A DNA stretch of 64,000 nucleotides. It comes from Thioclava dalianensis. Its GTDB lineage: Bacteria > Pseudomonadota > Alphaproteobacteria > Rhodobacterales > Rhodobacteraceae. The stretch is taken from NCBI RefSeq assembly GCF_000715505.1, contig NZ_JHEH01000008.1, positions 88,862 through 152,861 of the forward strand, read 5' to 3'. Both the position numbers and the translations under genes were made by a program. Under the pieces are notes generated by a model, which searched no databases, was not told the DNA's origin, and was given only the letters and a program-made list of their open reading frames with translations. The number at the start of each line of letters is the position of its first letter. The stretch's first letter is position 1. Positions 16,383 to 25,000 of this stretch are shown in pieces.

Positions 16383-17393
16383 ATGCAGCGTTTTCAATGC
16401 CCCGCTTGCGCCAGCGAGATCTGGTTTCACAACACCAATTGCCTCCATTGTGGCACCGGTCTGATCTGGAAGTCGGAGCGTGCCGCCTTTGTGCGCCGTG
16501 ACGCAAGCACCCCGCCCTGCGCCAATCGCTCGGTCATTCATTGCAACTGGCAGGCGGCGCCGGGGGAGACGCTGTGCTCTGCGTGCCGACATACCACGGT
16601 CGTGCCCGATCTGTCGGTGCCCGGCAATGATGTGAAATGGGCGCGGATCGAGACCGATAAGCGCGCGCTTCTGGCGCTGCTGTCGGATCTGGGCCTCCCG
16701 CTTGTCGATGCCGATGGCGCGCCGAGCCCTCGGTTCGAATTTCGCGCCGATCCCGCAGATCCTAGCCGTCCGCGTGTGCTGACGGGCCATGCCAACGGGG
16801 TGATCACGCTCAATATCGCCGAGGCCGATGATGCTGAGCGCGAACGGATTCGCACGCAAATGGGCGAGCCCTACCGCTCGCTGCCCGGTCATCTGCGCCA
16901 TGAGGTAGCCCATCACTTCTGGCAGGTGCTCGTGCAAAGCGATCCCGCGCGGCTTGAGACGATCCGGGCGGTGTTTGGCGATGATCGGGCCGATTACGCG
17001 GCCTCCTTGCAAAACCATTACAAAAACGGGCCGCCGCAGAATTGGACGGCAAGCTATGTGTCAGCCTATGCCAGCGCGCATCCTTGGGAGGATTTCGCCG
17101 AAAGCTGGGCGCATGTGCTGCATCTGCTCGACGGTCTGGAAACCGCAAGCGCCTATAGCCTTCTCGGGCCCTCCGGGCTTCCGGGCGATGTGGCAAACCT
17201 TGTGGGCGTGCCGATGAGGCGGCTGTCGGGGCCTTGGATCCATCTCTCGATCGCGCTCAATGCAGTGAATGCGGCGATGGGGCATGCGAGCTTTTATCCC
17301 TTCGTGCTCAGCCCCGATGTGCTGGGCAAACTCGACACGATCCGCGCGCTGATTGCCTCGGCCCGGGGCGAGGCGGCGGAGGGCGCGCATTAA
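16383..17393 (+). CDS. Zinc-ribbon putative zinc metallopeptidase (Peptidase_Mx)
   Basis: 336-residue protein. An N-terminal zinc ribbon (CPACASEIWFHNTNCLHC) is followed by more cysteines near 40-75 and a metallopeptidase-like domain with the HExxH motif LRHEVAHHFW at about residue 175, and a downstream WEDFAESWAH that could supply the third ligand and catalytic support. Substrate and role are unknown; the family is widespread in proteobacteria. I use the ATG at 16383, with AAGG 5 nt upstream and the MQRFxCP start typical of the family, and not the ATG at 16350. It follows lipA in the same direction. Confidence 0.85.
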   Translation: MQRFQCPACASEIWFHNTNCLHCGTGLIWKSERAAFVRRDASTPPCANRSVIHCNWQAAPGETLCSACRHTTVVPDLSVPGNDVKWARIETDKRALLALLSDLGLPLVDADGAPSPRFEFRADPADPSRPRVLTGHANGVITLNIAEADDAERERIRTQMGEPYRSLPGHLRHEVAHHFWQVLVQSDPARLETIRAVFGDDRADYAASLQNHYKNGPPQNWTASYVSAYASAHPWEDFAESWAHVLHLLDGLETASAYSLLGPSGLPGDVANLVGVPMRRLSGPWIHLSIALNAVNAAMGHASFYPFVLSPDVLGKLDTIRALIASARGEAAEGAH

Positions 17394-17510
17394 AGGCGAT
17401 CCACGCCCGTCGCCATTTAGTTTTTCCTTGGTCCTTCCGCGCCTTGCAGGTAAAGCAGGCAGGGTAATTCCGGCGCGCAGTTCCTGCCGCGCCCGTCTCG
17501 GGAGGCACTG

Positions 17511-17954
17511 ATGTCGAAGACGATCCATATTCTCAACGGTCCGAACCTGAACCTGTTGGGCAAGCGCCAGCCCGAGATCTACGGCACCGATACGCTCGAT
17601 GATGTGCGCACGCTTTGCGCCGAGATCGCGCATGAGGCGAAATTCAAGGTCGAGCTGTTCCAGTCCAATTACGAGGGCGCAATCGTCGATCAGATCCATG
17701 AGGCCCGTGAGAAGGCCTGCGCGATCGTGATCAATGCGGGCGCCTATACCCATACTTCGGTGGCCATTCTCGATGCGCTCAACACGTTTGAGGGGCCGGT
17801 TTTCGAGGTGCATATCTCGAATGTCTACAAGCGCGAGGCGTTCCGCCACCACTCCTTCATCTCGGGGCGCGCGGATGGTGTGCTTGCCGGGTTCGGGATC
17901 GAGGGCTATGGGCTGGCGGTGCGGCGGGTGATCTCGCTTCTGGCAAAAGACTAA
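17511..17954 (+). CDS. aroQ: 3-dehydroquinate dehydratase, type II
   Basis: Third step of the shikimate pathway: anti elimination of water from 3-dehydroquinate. The 147-residue length is exact for the dodecameric type II enzyme. The catalytic Tyr is in KRQPEIYG, the flexible-loop Arg in LGKRQ, the Asn in [10 protein letters not shown] and the catalytic His in FEVHISN. GGGAGG lies 5 nt before the ATG. The next gene is convergent, 6 bp away. Confidence 0.97.
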   Translation: MSKTIHILNGPNLNLLGKRQPEIYGTDTLDDVRTLCAEIAHEAKFKVELFQSNYEGAIVDQIHEAREKACAIVINAGAYTHTSVAILDALNTFEGPVFEVHISNVYKREAFRHHSFISGRADGVLAGFGIEGYGLAVRRVISLLAKD

Positions 17955-17960
17955 GCGCGC

Positions 17961-18245
17961 CTAGCCCGCCTCATCTTGCAAGATCGAATAGTCCCGCGCG
18001 ATGCCGGCGGTCGCATGGCCCCAAGCCGATCCTTTCACACGTGCCTGATGCAAATCGAACGCGTGGCGGTTGGTGAATGTCTCGCGCACCTCCCAGACGA
18101 GAGGGCTGTCCGCCGGGGTGACCTCGAACAGCAGACAGCCCGGCTCTCGCCGCGTGAGCCTGATATGTTCGGGCAGGTAATCGCGCACGATTGCGGCCTC
18201 GGCCTCATTGGCGCAGATCAATCGTCCGGTCAGGGTCAAGGCCAT
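17961..18245 (-). CDS. Antibiotic biosynthesis monooxygenase (ABM/YgiN-like) domain protein
   Basis: 94-residue single-domain protein of the dimeric alpha-beta barrel superfamily. The pattern HIRLTRREPGCLLFEV followed by VWEVRETFTNRHAFDLHQARVKGS is typical of putative quinol monooxygenases such as YgiN. The substrate is not predictable. GGAGG stands 5 nt before the ATG. It is convergent with aroQ and shares direction with the upstream sulfotransferase gene (39-bp gap), with which it may be transcribed. Confidence 0.85.
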   Translation of the reverse strand: MALTLTGRLICANEAEAAIVRDYLPEHIRLTRREPGCLLFEVTPADSPLVWEVRETFTNRHAFDLHQARVKGSAWGHATAGIARDYSILQDEAG

Positions 18246-18284
18246 CTAAGCCTCCGTTAAGATGCGTCCGCGCCCGCGCCGCGC

Positions 18285-19100
18285 TCACAAGTCATAGCCA
18301 AACGCGCTCCAGATGCCGCTGCCGTAGCGGGTGCCCTCGTGATGGGCGAAATACTGGTCATTGGAGTTGCGCATCTGTTGATGGCGTGCCTCGAGCTCTC
18401 CGCCGTTTTCCCGCGGCGTGAGATCGAGAAAACTGCCCAGCCGGGAGATTTCCCCATCGGGGTCCTGCGTCAGATCCTCGTAGCGGATCTGGATGCAATC
18501 CTCGGGGCTGAAATCGTCTACCGCTTTGGAATAGGCCACGTTCCAATGCATCATCAGCTCGGGCAGCGAGGTGCCCGACCATTTTTGCGTAGCAGCCGAC
18601 ACGGCGCGCGGATCGCGGGTCATGATCACGAAACGGGCCTCGGGAAAGACCTTCCGCAGCCACCAGATCTTGGTCAGGTTGGGCGGGGATTTTTCCAGAA
18701 GGACGGGGGCGTCGCCGACGATGAACCGGCTCCATTCGTCGAGCAATTGCGCGCGGCAAGCGGCGAAATCCGTGCGCGCGCTCAGCGCGTCTTCCATCGG
18801 CTGGCTGAAGGCGAAACGCCCCGGGCCACCAAAACTCCAAGCTGGCTCAAAGACCGACTGCATGTGCTGGCCTTCGCTTTCGGGCACATCGGCGCGCAGG
18901 TAGCTCAGCGCGTAGCGCGCCGCCAGCAACCGCTCAAGCAGGGTCGTGCCGCTGCGATGCAGCCCGCAGACAAAGACCAACCGATCAATTTCGGGCGCGT
19001 CGTTATACTCGATCTCGGGAAGCCGCGCGGGCTCGGTGGGGCGCGGCTCTGCGCCGCGCAACAAGGGTATCCGCTTGGCGATCTTTCCTACGACAGACAT
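18285..19100 (-). CDS. PAPS-dependent sulfotransferase
   Basis: 271-residue cytoplasmic sulfotransferase. The 5'-phosphosulfate binding loop is CGLHRSGTTLLERLL at about residue 45, and the 3'-phosphate binding motif is MTRDPRAVSAA near 160. A likely catalytic His is available in the loop. The acceptor is unknown, but the gene follows a polysaccharide flippase gene in the same direction, and a second sulfotransferase-like gene lies upstream, so sulfation of a surface glycan is the simplest reading. A 210-bp spacer with a hairpin separates it from the flippase gene. Confidence 0.88.
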   Translation of the reverse strand: MSVVGKIAKRIPLLRGAEPRPTEPARLPEIEYNDAPEIDRLVFVCGLHRSGTTLLERLLAARYALSYLRADVPESEGQHMQSVFEPAWSFGGPGRFAFSQPMEDALSARTDFAACRAQLLDEWSRFIVGDAPVLLEKSPPNLTKIWWLRKVFPEARFVIMTRDPRAVSAATQKWSGTSLPELMMHWNVAYSKAVDDFSPEDCIQIRYEDLTQDPDGEISRLGSFLDLTPRENGGELEARHQQMRNSNDQYFAHHEGTRYGSGIWSAFGYDL

Positions 19101-19240
19101 GACGGCCCTTTCTTCAAAAGCGATGTCCGGGCCGAGCGTCTTGCCGGGGCCCTCGAGGAGATATGCGTGACGCTGGCACCTGCAAAACTATGAGGCCGGG
19201 GGCAAAATGGCGCAAGACTGCGCAGGCAAGAAATGCTGCA

Positions 19241-19262
19241 GATGCGCGGTAGTGCGCGCATC
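19241..19262 (+). terminator. Hairpin with plus-strand U-run between two minus-strand genes
   Basis: Perfect 8-bp stem GATGCGCG/CGCGCATC with a 6-nt loop, followed on the plus strand by CGTTTTGC and further U-runs. The genes on both sides are on the minus strand, so it may end an antisense or small RNA, or act as a structure in the flippase-sulfotransferase spacer. Confidence 0.35.
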
Positions 19263-19310
19263 CGTTTTGCATTTGAGGGTTTTTCGTTTATTTTTCAGGC
19301 TGTCTCGGCG

Positions 19311-20822
19311 TCACGCCGGGGGTGCTGCTTTGCGGCGTTTGGCCAAAAGCTTCTGGGAAAGCTGGACGATTTCGGTCTCGGCGCCCTCCTTGCGACCGCG
19401 CAGGCGCCAGATCACCCAGAGCGTGGCGATATAGGCAAGCGCGCCGAGCAGGATCAGACCGACAAGCCGGGCGGTCTCGGCGATCCAATTTGGCTGAACC
19501 GAGACGAGCAAGCCCAGACCAAAGACCATGAGCGCCATCACCACCACGCCTGCCAATGGCCGGATGACAAAGCTCAGATGCCCCTTGAGCCCCACATCGG
19601 TGATCTTTCCGACCAGCGACATGTTCAGCACGACATTGGCGAATGTGGCCAGCGCATTGCCGATCAAGCCGCCGATCAGCATGCCATAGGCGCTTTGGGA
19701 GCCAAGATAGATCCCCGCCAGCATCAGCGGCCAGCGGATCACGAAGGCGCGGATGTCGCGATAAAACAGCGCCTTGGTGTTGCCCGTGGCCATGGCAATC
19801 GGCTGGATCGCGGCGGTGGCCTGCATCGCGACCGAGATTGCCTGCAGCTGAATAACCGGGATCGCGGCCTCCCATTTCGCGCCAAGCACCAGATAGACAA
19901 GGTCATGGGCCACCACCGCAAGCCCGAAGGCGAAGGGGAAAATCCACGAACAGGCCACGCCCTGCGCGCGGATATAGGCCGATCTGAGCTGATCCTTGTT
20001 GTTTTTGAATCGCGAGAAGGCGGGGAAGAACGTGTCTTGGACCGGTTGGGCGAGCTGGCCGATCACCACGCCCGTCACGCGAATGCCGAAGCTGTACTGT
20101 CCCAGCAATCCCGTCGGCAGCACGGCGCCGAAGACGAGCGGGTTGGCGCGCCAGTTGATCGCCTGAATCCATGTGCCAAAGGTGATCCAGATCGAGAATG
20201 AGAGGATCTCGCGACAGCGGCTGAAGGTTACACGCGGACGGTAGGGATAGAGCAGAAACGAGATCACCACCCGCGCCATATCCGAGACGACCGCGCCGAA
20301 TACCAGCGCCCAATAGGAGCGAAACACGATGGCCAGAACGAGCGCCACGATGAAGCCGGCTGCCTTCTCACCCACCTTCAGAAGGAAGGCCTGATGGAAG
20401 ACCAACTCACGCTGGAAAATCGCCAGTTTCGGGTTGATAAAGCCGCTGAAGGCAACCGAGGCGGCCATTACCAGCAAGATATCCTGTAGCCGGATATCGC
20501 CGTAAAACATCGCCACCGGATAGGACAGCGCTGCAATTAAGCCGCCCAGGATAAGCGAGCGCAGCACAGACATGCTCCAGACCGTGTCGAAATGCGCCTC
20601 GCTCGGATCGTCATGCTGTACCAGCGCCTCAGAGAGCGGCATTTCGGCAATCGAGGTCAGGATCATCATGAAGGCCACGCAGATTGCCACGAGGCCGAAA
20701 TCTTCCGGCATCAACAGCCGGGCCATGATGATGGTGCTGATAAAGCCGAGCGAATTGGCGATGATACTGCCAAAGGCAATCCATGCCGCCCCTTTCAAAA
20801 GCCGCGACCGGGTCTCGCTCAT
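19311..20822 (-). CDS. Wzx-type polysaccharide flippase (oligosaccharide exporter family)
   Basis: 503-residue integral membrane protein of the MATE/MVF-like polysaccharide transporter family, with about 12-14 hydrophobic segments. It starts with the typical amphipathic entry RLLKGAAWIAFGSIIANSLGF and has IIMARLLMPEDFGLVAI in helix II, a hallmark of O-antigen and exopolysaccharide flippases. It would move undecaprenyl-linked oligosaccharide across the inner membrane. I start at the ATG at 20822; a longer open frame to 21017 overlaps the upstream gene and has no family similarity. It lies between two sulfotransferase-type genes and next to two glycosyltransferase genes. Confidence 0.9.
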   Translation of the reverse strand: MSETRSRLLKGAAWIAFGSIIANSLGFISTIIMARLLMPEDFGLVAICVAFMMILTSIAEMPLSEALVQHDDPSEAHFDTVWSMSVLRSLILGGLIAALSYPVAMFYGDIRLQDILLVMAASVAFSGFINPKLAIFQRELVFHQAFLLKVGEKAAGFIVALVLAIVFRSYWALVFGAVVSDMARVVISFLLYPYRPRVTFSRCREILSFSIWITFGTWIQAINWRANPLVFGAVLPTGLLGQYSFGIRVTGVVIGQLAQPVQDTFFPAFSRFKNNKDQLRSAYIRAQGVACSWIFPFAFGLAVVAHDLVYLVLGAKWEAAIPVIQLQAISVAMQATAAIQPIAMATGNTKALFYRDIRAFVIRWPLMLAGIYLGSQSAYGMLIGGLIGNALATFANVVLNMSLVGKITDVGLKGHLSFVIRPLAGVVVMALMVFGLGLLVSVQPNWIAETARLVGLILLGALAYIATLWVIWRLRGRKEGAETEIVQLSQKLLAKRRKAAPPA

Positions 20823-20883
20823 CGGGTCTGTTCCTTGCTCAATTGCGCGCAGTCCTGTCGTGGCTTTGGGCAGGGGGCGCCCC

Positions 20884-21786
20884 TCAGCCCAAAAATATGA
20901 TGTCCTCGCGGGCGGCGATCTGCGCGAGATCGTCGCGGTAGATCGCAGCCAGCCGTGCGCGCTCGTCCTCGGGCCATGGCGCGAACCGGTCAGCGCGATC
21001 GCGCATCGGGTGGGCATGTTCCAGCGCCTGCATCCGGAAGACGCGCTCGGCGATGCTCAGATTGACCGGGCTGGAGGCCATCTTGCGGATCGCGGTGTCC
21101 GAGGCGCTGGCGCGGACCTCGGGGGCGTCAAGCGGCGCGAGGGTCTCTGCCGCATTCCCGCAAAGTGCCGCGAGGATCTGGGGCTCGGTCGTGCGAAAGC
21201 TCTCATAGCTCCAAACGGTGATCCGGGCGTCCGGAAAAACCGCACGGATCGCGTCGATCACACCGGGCCATTTGCCCGCCGGGTCGCTGTGCCAGGCCAT
21301 GAAGACCTCGGGCGAGGGCATGGGCCAGAACCGCAAAGCCTCGCCATACATCGAGGCCAGAAACTCGGGGTAGGCGCGCAGGCATAAAAAGATCTCGACG
21401 GGTCGGTCGGGCAGGGTTGCCGCCAGCACGCTGAGCCGGTCGCGCGCCTCCGGGTAGAAGCCGCCCTCGATGAAGGCATTGCACTCGCCGATGAAATTCT
21501 CCTCCGAGAGGATCACCGGCGCGTCGATTTCAAACCACTCCTCCATCTGAGCGGTGAATGTATCGCGGCCCTCGCGCTGCCGCAAAAGTCGGCGCAGCGC
21601 AGAGCGAGACTGTTGGGTCTTGTGACGCTCGAAGGCGCCTTTGAAGACCGGGCGCACGTCCTCTGTCGGCCAATAGGCAATCCCGGCATCGGCCAAATGT
21701 TTGCGATTGCTGTTGAGCCGGTGCTGTAGATAGGTCGTCGCGGTCTTATGGGCACCAAGGTGCAGTCGAATGACGGGATCGGTCAC
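20884..21786 (-). CDS. Sulfotransferase-like P-loop protein
   Basis: 300-residue protein. The first residues carry LHLGAHKTATTYLQHRL, the 5'-PSB-type loop found in sulfotransferase-like proteins of polysaccharide loci (HIGAHKTGTT type). The 3'-phosphate motif is less clear; IFLCLRAYPEFLAS near residue 130 is a candidate. The start is a GTG at 21786 with GGAG 8 nt upstream; the longer frame to 21981 has no such support. Sulfotransferase function is likely, but a kinase-like role cannot be excluded. It precedes the flippase gene in the same direction by 61 bp. Confidence 0.75.
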   Translation of the reverse strand: MTDPVIRLHLGAHKTATTYLQHRLNSNRKHLADAGIAYWPTEDVRPVFKGAFERHKTQQSRSALRRLLRQREGRDTFTAQMEEWFEIDAPVILSEENFIGECNAFIEGGFYPEARDRLSVLAATLPDRPVEIFLCLRAYPEFLASMYGEALRFWPMPSPEVFMAWHSDPAGKWPGVIDAIRAVFPDARITVWSYESFRTTEPQILAALCGNAAETLAPLDAPEVRASASDTAIRKMASSPVNLSIAERVFRMQALEHAHPMRDRADRFAPWPEDERARLAAIYRDDLAQIAAREDIIFLG

Positions 21787-22066
21787 ATCACAGTCTCCAA
21801 ACTGGCCGCAGGGGGAGGGCGGCGGCCCGTCGCAATCGAGGAGCGTAGAGAGAGGCATTTGTAAACTCAAGCACGCAATCGCTCCTATGCGCGAGAAATT
21901 GCTGCACTGCGGCGTCACGGGCCCCACACAGGCTTGCGCAATCGCGTGGGGCAGGTAACGTTGCATGTGAAGGCGGCACATTGCCCGATTCCTGAGCTGT
22001 AAGCCGGGCGCTCTTTGGGGGGAGAGCGGCGCTCATTGACGTAGCGATCTGTAGCGAGATGACATC

Positions 22067-22948
22067 ATGGCCCTCTCTGACGCGCCCGCCAATGCCACAG
22101 AGCCTGCGCCGCTCGCGGAGGCATCGACCTCCGATCTCCCACGCTATGCGGCGCTGATCCGGGCCTATGACTGCGCGCCGGTCCTGCGCTATGCGATCCA
22201 GAAGCTGCAAAGCCAGACCCATCCGCCCGCCGAGATCCTGATTGTGGATTCCTCGAACAATCCCGAGACTTCTGCGAAGTTTGCAGCGCTCGGCGCGCGG
22301 GTCGTGCTTTACCCCGACGAGCCGTTCAACTATTCCAAGGCGATCAATGTGGGCGTCGCGGCCAATCCCCATCCCTATACGTTCATCATCAGCAGCCATG
22401 TGCTGTTGGATGATCCGGGAATGATCGCGGCCGGGTTTGAGGCGCTGCGGGCGCGGGCGCTCGAAATCGTCTATTGGGGCCCGCGCCCGTTTTCAGAGCC
22501 CGAGGCCATCCTAACCGAGATCGACACGCGGCGCTTTAACGGAGGCAACGGTCTGTCCAACAGCGCGGCCATGGTGCCCACTCAGCTGTTGCGCGCGCGC
22601 GTCTTCCGCCCCGAAGTGTTCTCCGCCGAAGATCAGGAATGGAGCCGCTACTATTTCTCGCATGTCGGCAAAGCGATGTTGCGGGTGGAAAGCCCGAAGT
22701 TTTTCTACCTCAATCCCAATCATGGGATGAACTGGAGCATGGCGAAAGTGCTCAATGAGGAGCTGGCGATCGGTCATTTCGTCAATCGCCGCCTGATCAT
22801 GCCCGACCGGATCGCCGCGCGGTTCTTGCGCGGGATTCTGGCCACTCTGCGCCGCAGGCCCGACCGGGCGCGGCTGCATTTCGGCGTGGCGCGCGATCTC
22901 TTCTGGGCCAATTTCCGTCAGCCCACACGCAATTCACGATATTTCTGA
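22067..22948 (+). CDS. Glycosyltransferase family 2 protein
   Basis: 293-residue GT-A fold protein. RYAALIRAYDCAPVLRYAI starts the nucleotide-binding fold, ILIVDSSNNPET supplies the first Asp, and SHVLLDDPGMI the metal-binding region; EDQEWSRYYF is the likely catalytic-base segment. No membrane segments are seen, so it probably acts on lipid-linked sugars at the cytoplasmic face. It is paired with a GT8 gene 35 bp downstream and diverges from the sulfotransferase/flippase genes over 280 bp. Confidence 0.85.
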   Translation: MALSDAPANATEPAPLAEASTSDLPRYAALIRAYDCAPVLRYAIQKLQSQTHPPAEILIVDSSNNPETSAKFAALGARVVLYPDEPFNYSKAINVGVAANPHPYTFIISSHVLLDDPGMIAAGFEALRARALEIVYWGPRPFSEPEAILTEIDTRRFNGGNGLSNSAAMVPTQLLRARVFRPEVFSAEDQEWSRYYFSHVGKAMLRVESPKFFYLNPNHGMNWSMAKVLNEELAIGHFVNRRLIMPDRIAARFLRGILATLRRRPDRARLHFGVARDLFWANFRQPTRNSRYF

Positions 22949-22983
22949 GCGGCCCTTACGGGGCACGCCTGACTGGGGGCTTG

Positions 22984-23928
22984 ATGAGCACGACCGAGCA
23001 GATCACGCCGTCCGACAGCGGCACGCCACCGGATCCCGATTGTATCGACGTGATCTGCGTCACCGATGCCAATTACGCCCCGCATTTTGCGGCACTCGCC
23101 AAGTCGATTGAGCAGACCAAGGGCCCGGAGCGCGTGCGGGTGCATGTCATTCTCGACACGGTGGAGCAGACGTTGGCCGATCAGCTTGTGGCCTCGGCGC
23201 CCGGGCTTGAGATCAAGACCTATCTGATCACCGAGCATCGCGCACTTGCGCTACCACCGCTGTTGCAGATCAGCCGGGCCACCTATCTGCGCCTGATCAT
23301 GGAGGAAATCCTTGATCCGGCGCTCAAACGAGTGATCTATCTCGATATCGACATGATCGTGACGGGCAGCCTGCGCGCTTTGTGGCTCAGTGATCTTGAG
23401 GGGCGGCCCTGTGCTGCGGTGTGCGATCCGGGCATGGAACCGGCGGTCTTCGCGCAGCGCTTTGGGTTGAGCGGCGCGCATCCTTATCTCAACGCGGGCA
23501 TGCTGTTGATCGATCTGGAAGCGGCCCGCCGCACCGGATTTCTGACGTGCGCGCTCGAACATCTTTTGGAAGGCGCACATGACTTTGAATTCGCCGATCA
23601 GGATGCGTTGAACCTTGTGCTCTGGGGCAATTGGACCGCGCTTTCGCCGATCTGGAATTATCAGCGCAAGTTCCTCTATGACGATTTTCCCTATGAGCCC
23701 GGTGCCAGCGGGGCCGGGGCTGCCCCTCGGATCGTGCATTTCACCGAAAGCGCCAAGCCGTGGCAGGCGGGCGAATGGCACCCTTTGGCGTGGCTGTATT
23801 GGAAATACCTGCGCATGACGCCGTTTGCGGCCCAGATCATGGCGCGCGAAAGGGTGGGGCGGATGCGGCTTGCGAAATTCTGGCTGAAATATCGGCTCAA
23901 AGGCGGCACGGCAGGCGGTTTAAGCTGA
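22984..23928 (+). CDS. Glycosyltransferase family 8 protein
   Basis: 314-residue retaining GT-A glycosyltransferase, the family of LPS galactosyl/glucosyltransferases and glycogenin. Typical features are DVICVTDANYAPH at the start, the metal-binding DxD in VIYLDIDMIV, YLNAGMLLIDLEA, FADQDALNLVL, and the C-terminal HFTESAKPW motif. I use the ATG at 22984; the frame also has a TTG one codon earlier. With the preceding GT2 gene it probably adds sugars to the LPS core or to the glycan handled by the nearby flippase; the sugar and linkage are not predictable. Confidence 0.88.
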   Translation: MSTTEQITPSDSGTPPDPDCIDVICVTDANYAPHFAALAKSIEQTKGPERVRVHVILDTVEQTLADQLVASAPGLEIKTYLITEHRALALPPLLQISRATYLRLIMEEILDPALKRVIYLDIDMIVTGSLRALWLSDLEGRPCAAVCDPGMEPAVFAQRFGLSGAHPYLNAGMLLIDLEAARRTGFLTCALEHLLEGAHDFEFADQDALNLVLWGNWTALSPIWNYQRKFLYDDFPYEPGASGAGAAPRIVHFTESAKPWQAGEWHPLAWLYWKYLRMTPFAAQIMARERVGRMRLAKFWLKYRLKGGTAGGLS

Positions 23929-24009
23929 GAGCAGCGCTTTTGCGGGCCGACGCCCAATAAGGGCGCCCGAGCCGCAGCGGATCGCTCCGCCGCGACGGGG
24001 GAGATGCTC

Positions 24010-24912
24010 CTATTGTGCCGCAGGGGTCCCGTAGTCCATCGCTGCCAGATCGCTTAAAAGGTCCGGCCCCTGCGGGGTCCAGCCCAGCTCGGCGCGGGTG
24101 CGGGCAGAGCTTGCCGGCATGTCGATCCCCACAATGCCAGCCATCCAGCCGAAATGGGCGTCGATGTCCTCGGGGGCGAGCTTGATGAGCGGCAGGTTCA
24201 GGCGCTCGGCTATGACCTCGGCGATATCGCATATGCGCACGCCTTCCTCAGCGACGGCGTGGTAGCGTGCGCCGGGGACGCCACGGTCGAATGCCATCGC
24301 GTAAAGCGCTGCGACATCGTCGACATGGGCTGCTGCCCATCGGTTCATCCCATCGCCCGGCATCGCCACCGCGCCTTGCTGACGCGCGATTTCGATATAG
24401 GGCGAGATCAGCCCCTGCCGCTGCGTGTCATGGACTTGCGGCAACCGCATCACTGCGACGTTCACGCCCGCGTCCAGCAAACGGTTGGCCACAACCTCGG
24501 ATATCACCCGCGGGATCGGATAGTGCAGGTCGGTGACGTCCTCGCGCGCAGGCGTGCCGTCGCCAGGATCGCCAATGCCGGTTCCGGAGGTGATCAGAAG
24601 CGGTCGGTCCGACCCTTTGAGCGCGTCCCCCAGCGCCTGCAAAACGCGCCCGTCCTTTTCGCAATTGGCCACGAAATTCTCGAAATTATGGTCAAAGGCC
24701 GTGTGGATCACCGCATCGGCCCGCTCAGCGCCTGCCGCGACGCTCGCCGGGTCTTCAAGCGTCGCCATATGCACCTCGGCCCCTGCGGCGCGCAAAGCGG
24801 CAGCGCCCGTCTCGGAGCGCGTCATGCCGATCACCTGATGCCCACGCGCCTGCAATTCGGGCACGATCCGCGCGCCGATGAAGCCGGTCGCTCCTGTCAG
24901 AAATACACGCAT
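24010..24912 (-). CDS. NAD(P)-dependent extended SDR / epimerase-like oxidoreductase
   Basis: 300-residue extended short-chain dehydrogenase. The Rossmann motif TGATGFIG is at residue 7. The usual active-site YxxxK is replaced in the expected region by YPIPRVISEVVAN, so this belongs to the atypical SDR group (NmrA/YeeZ-like or SDR-a5), whose substrates are often unknown electrophiles. It is divergent from an XRE regulator gene, with a palindromic operator between them, so it is probably that regulator's target. Relatives next to such regulators are common in soil and marine bacteria. Confidence 0.82.
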   Translation of the reverse strand: MRVFLTGATGFIGARIVPELQARGHQVIGMTRSETGAAALRAAGAEVHMATLEDPASVAAGAERADAVIHTAFDHNFENFVANCEKDGRVLQALGDALKGSDRPLLITSGTGIGDPGDGTPAREDVTDLHYPIPRVISEVVANRLLDAGVNVAVMRLPQVHDTQRQGLISPYIEIARQQGAVAMPGDGMNRWAAAHVDDVAALYAMAFDRGVPGARYHAVAEEGVRICDIAEVIAERLNLPLIKLAPEDIDAHFGWMAGIVGIDMPASSARTRAELGWTPQGPDLLSDLAAMDYGTPAAQ

Positions 24913-24965
24913 CTTTCATCTCCTTGGTTGCGATGCGGCGGAAGATGGCGCAGTTTCTATCCTGT

Positions 24966-24981
24966 TAAAGTAGTGACTTTA
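24966..24981. promoter_or_regulatory. Palindromic operator TAAAGT-N4-ACTTTA
   Basis: Perfect inverted repeat of 6-bp half-sites with a 4-bp spacer, lying between the divergent SDR and XRE genes. It overlaps the likely -35 (TTAAAG, 24965-24970) and spacer of a promoter whose -10 is TATAAT at 24988-24993. A repressor bound here would block both directions. The adjacent XRE protein is the obvious candidate. Confidence 0.65.
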
Positions 24982-25000
24982 TCGGGGTATAATGGATAAC

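Noticed and set aside
19207..19434. 75-codon plus-strand frame at the hairpin region
   Set aside because: It enters the flippase gene antisense, and its Arg-rich composition and lack of a ribosome binding site indicate chance.
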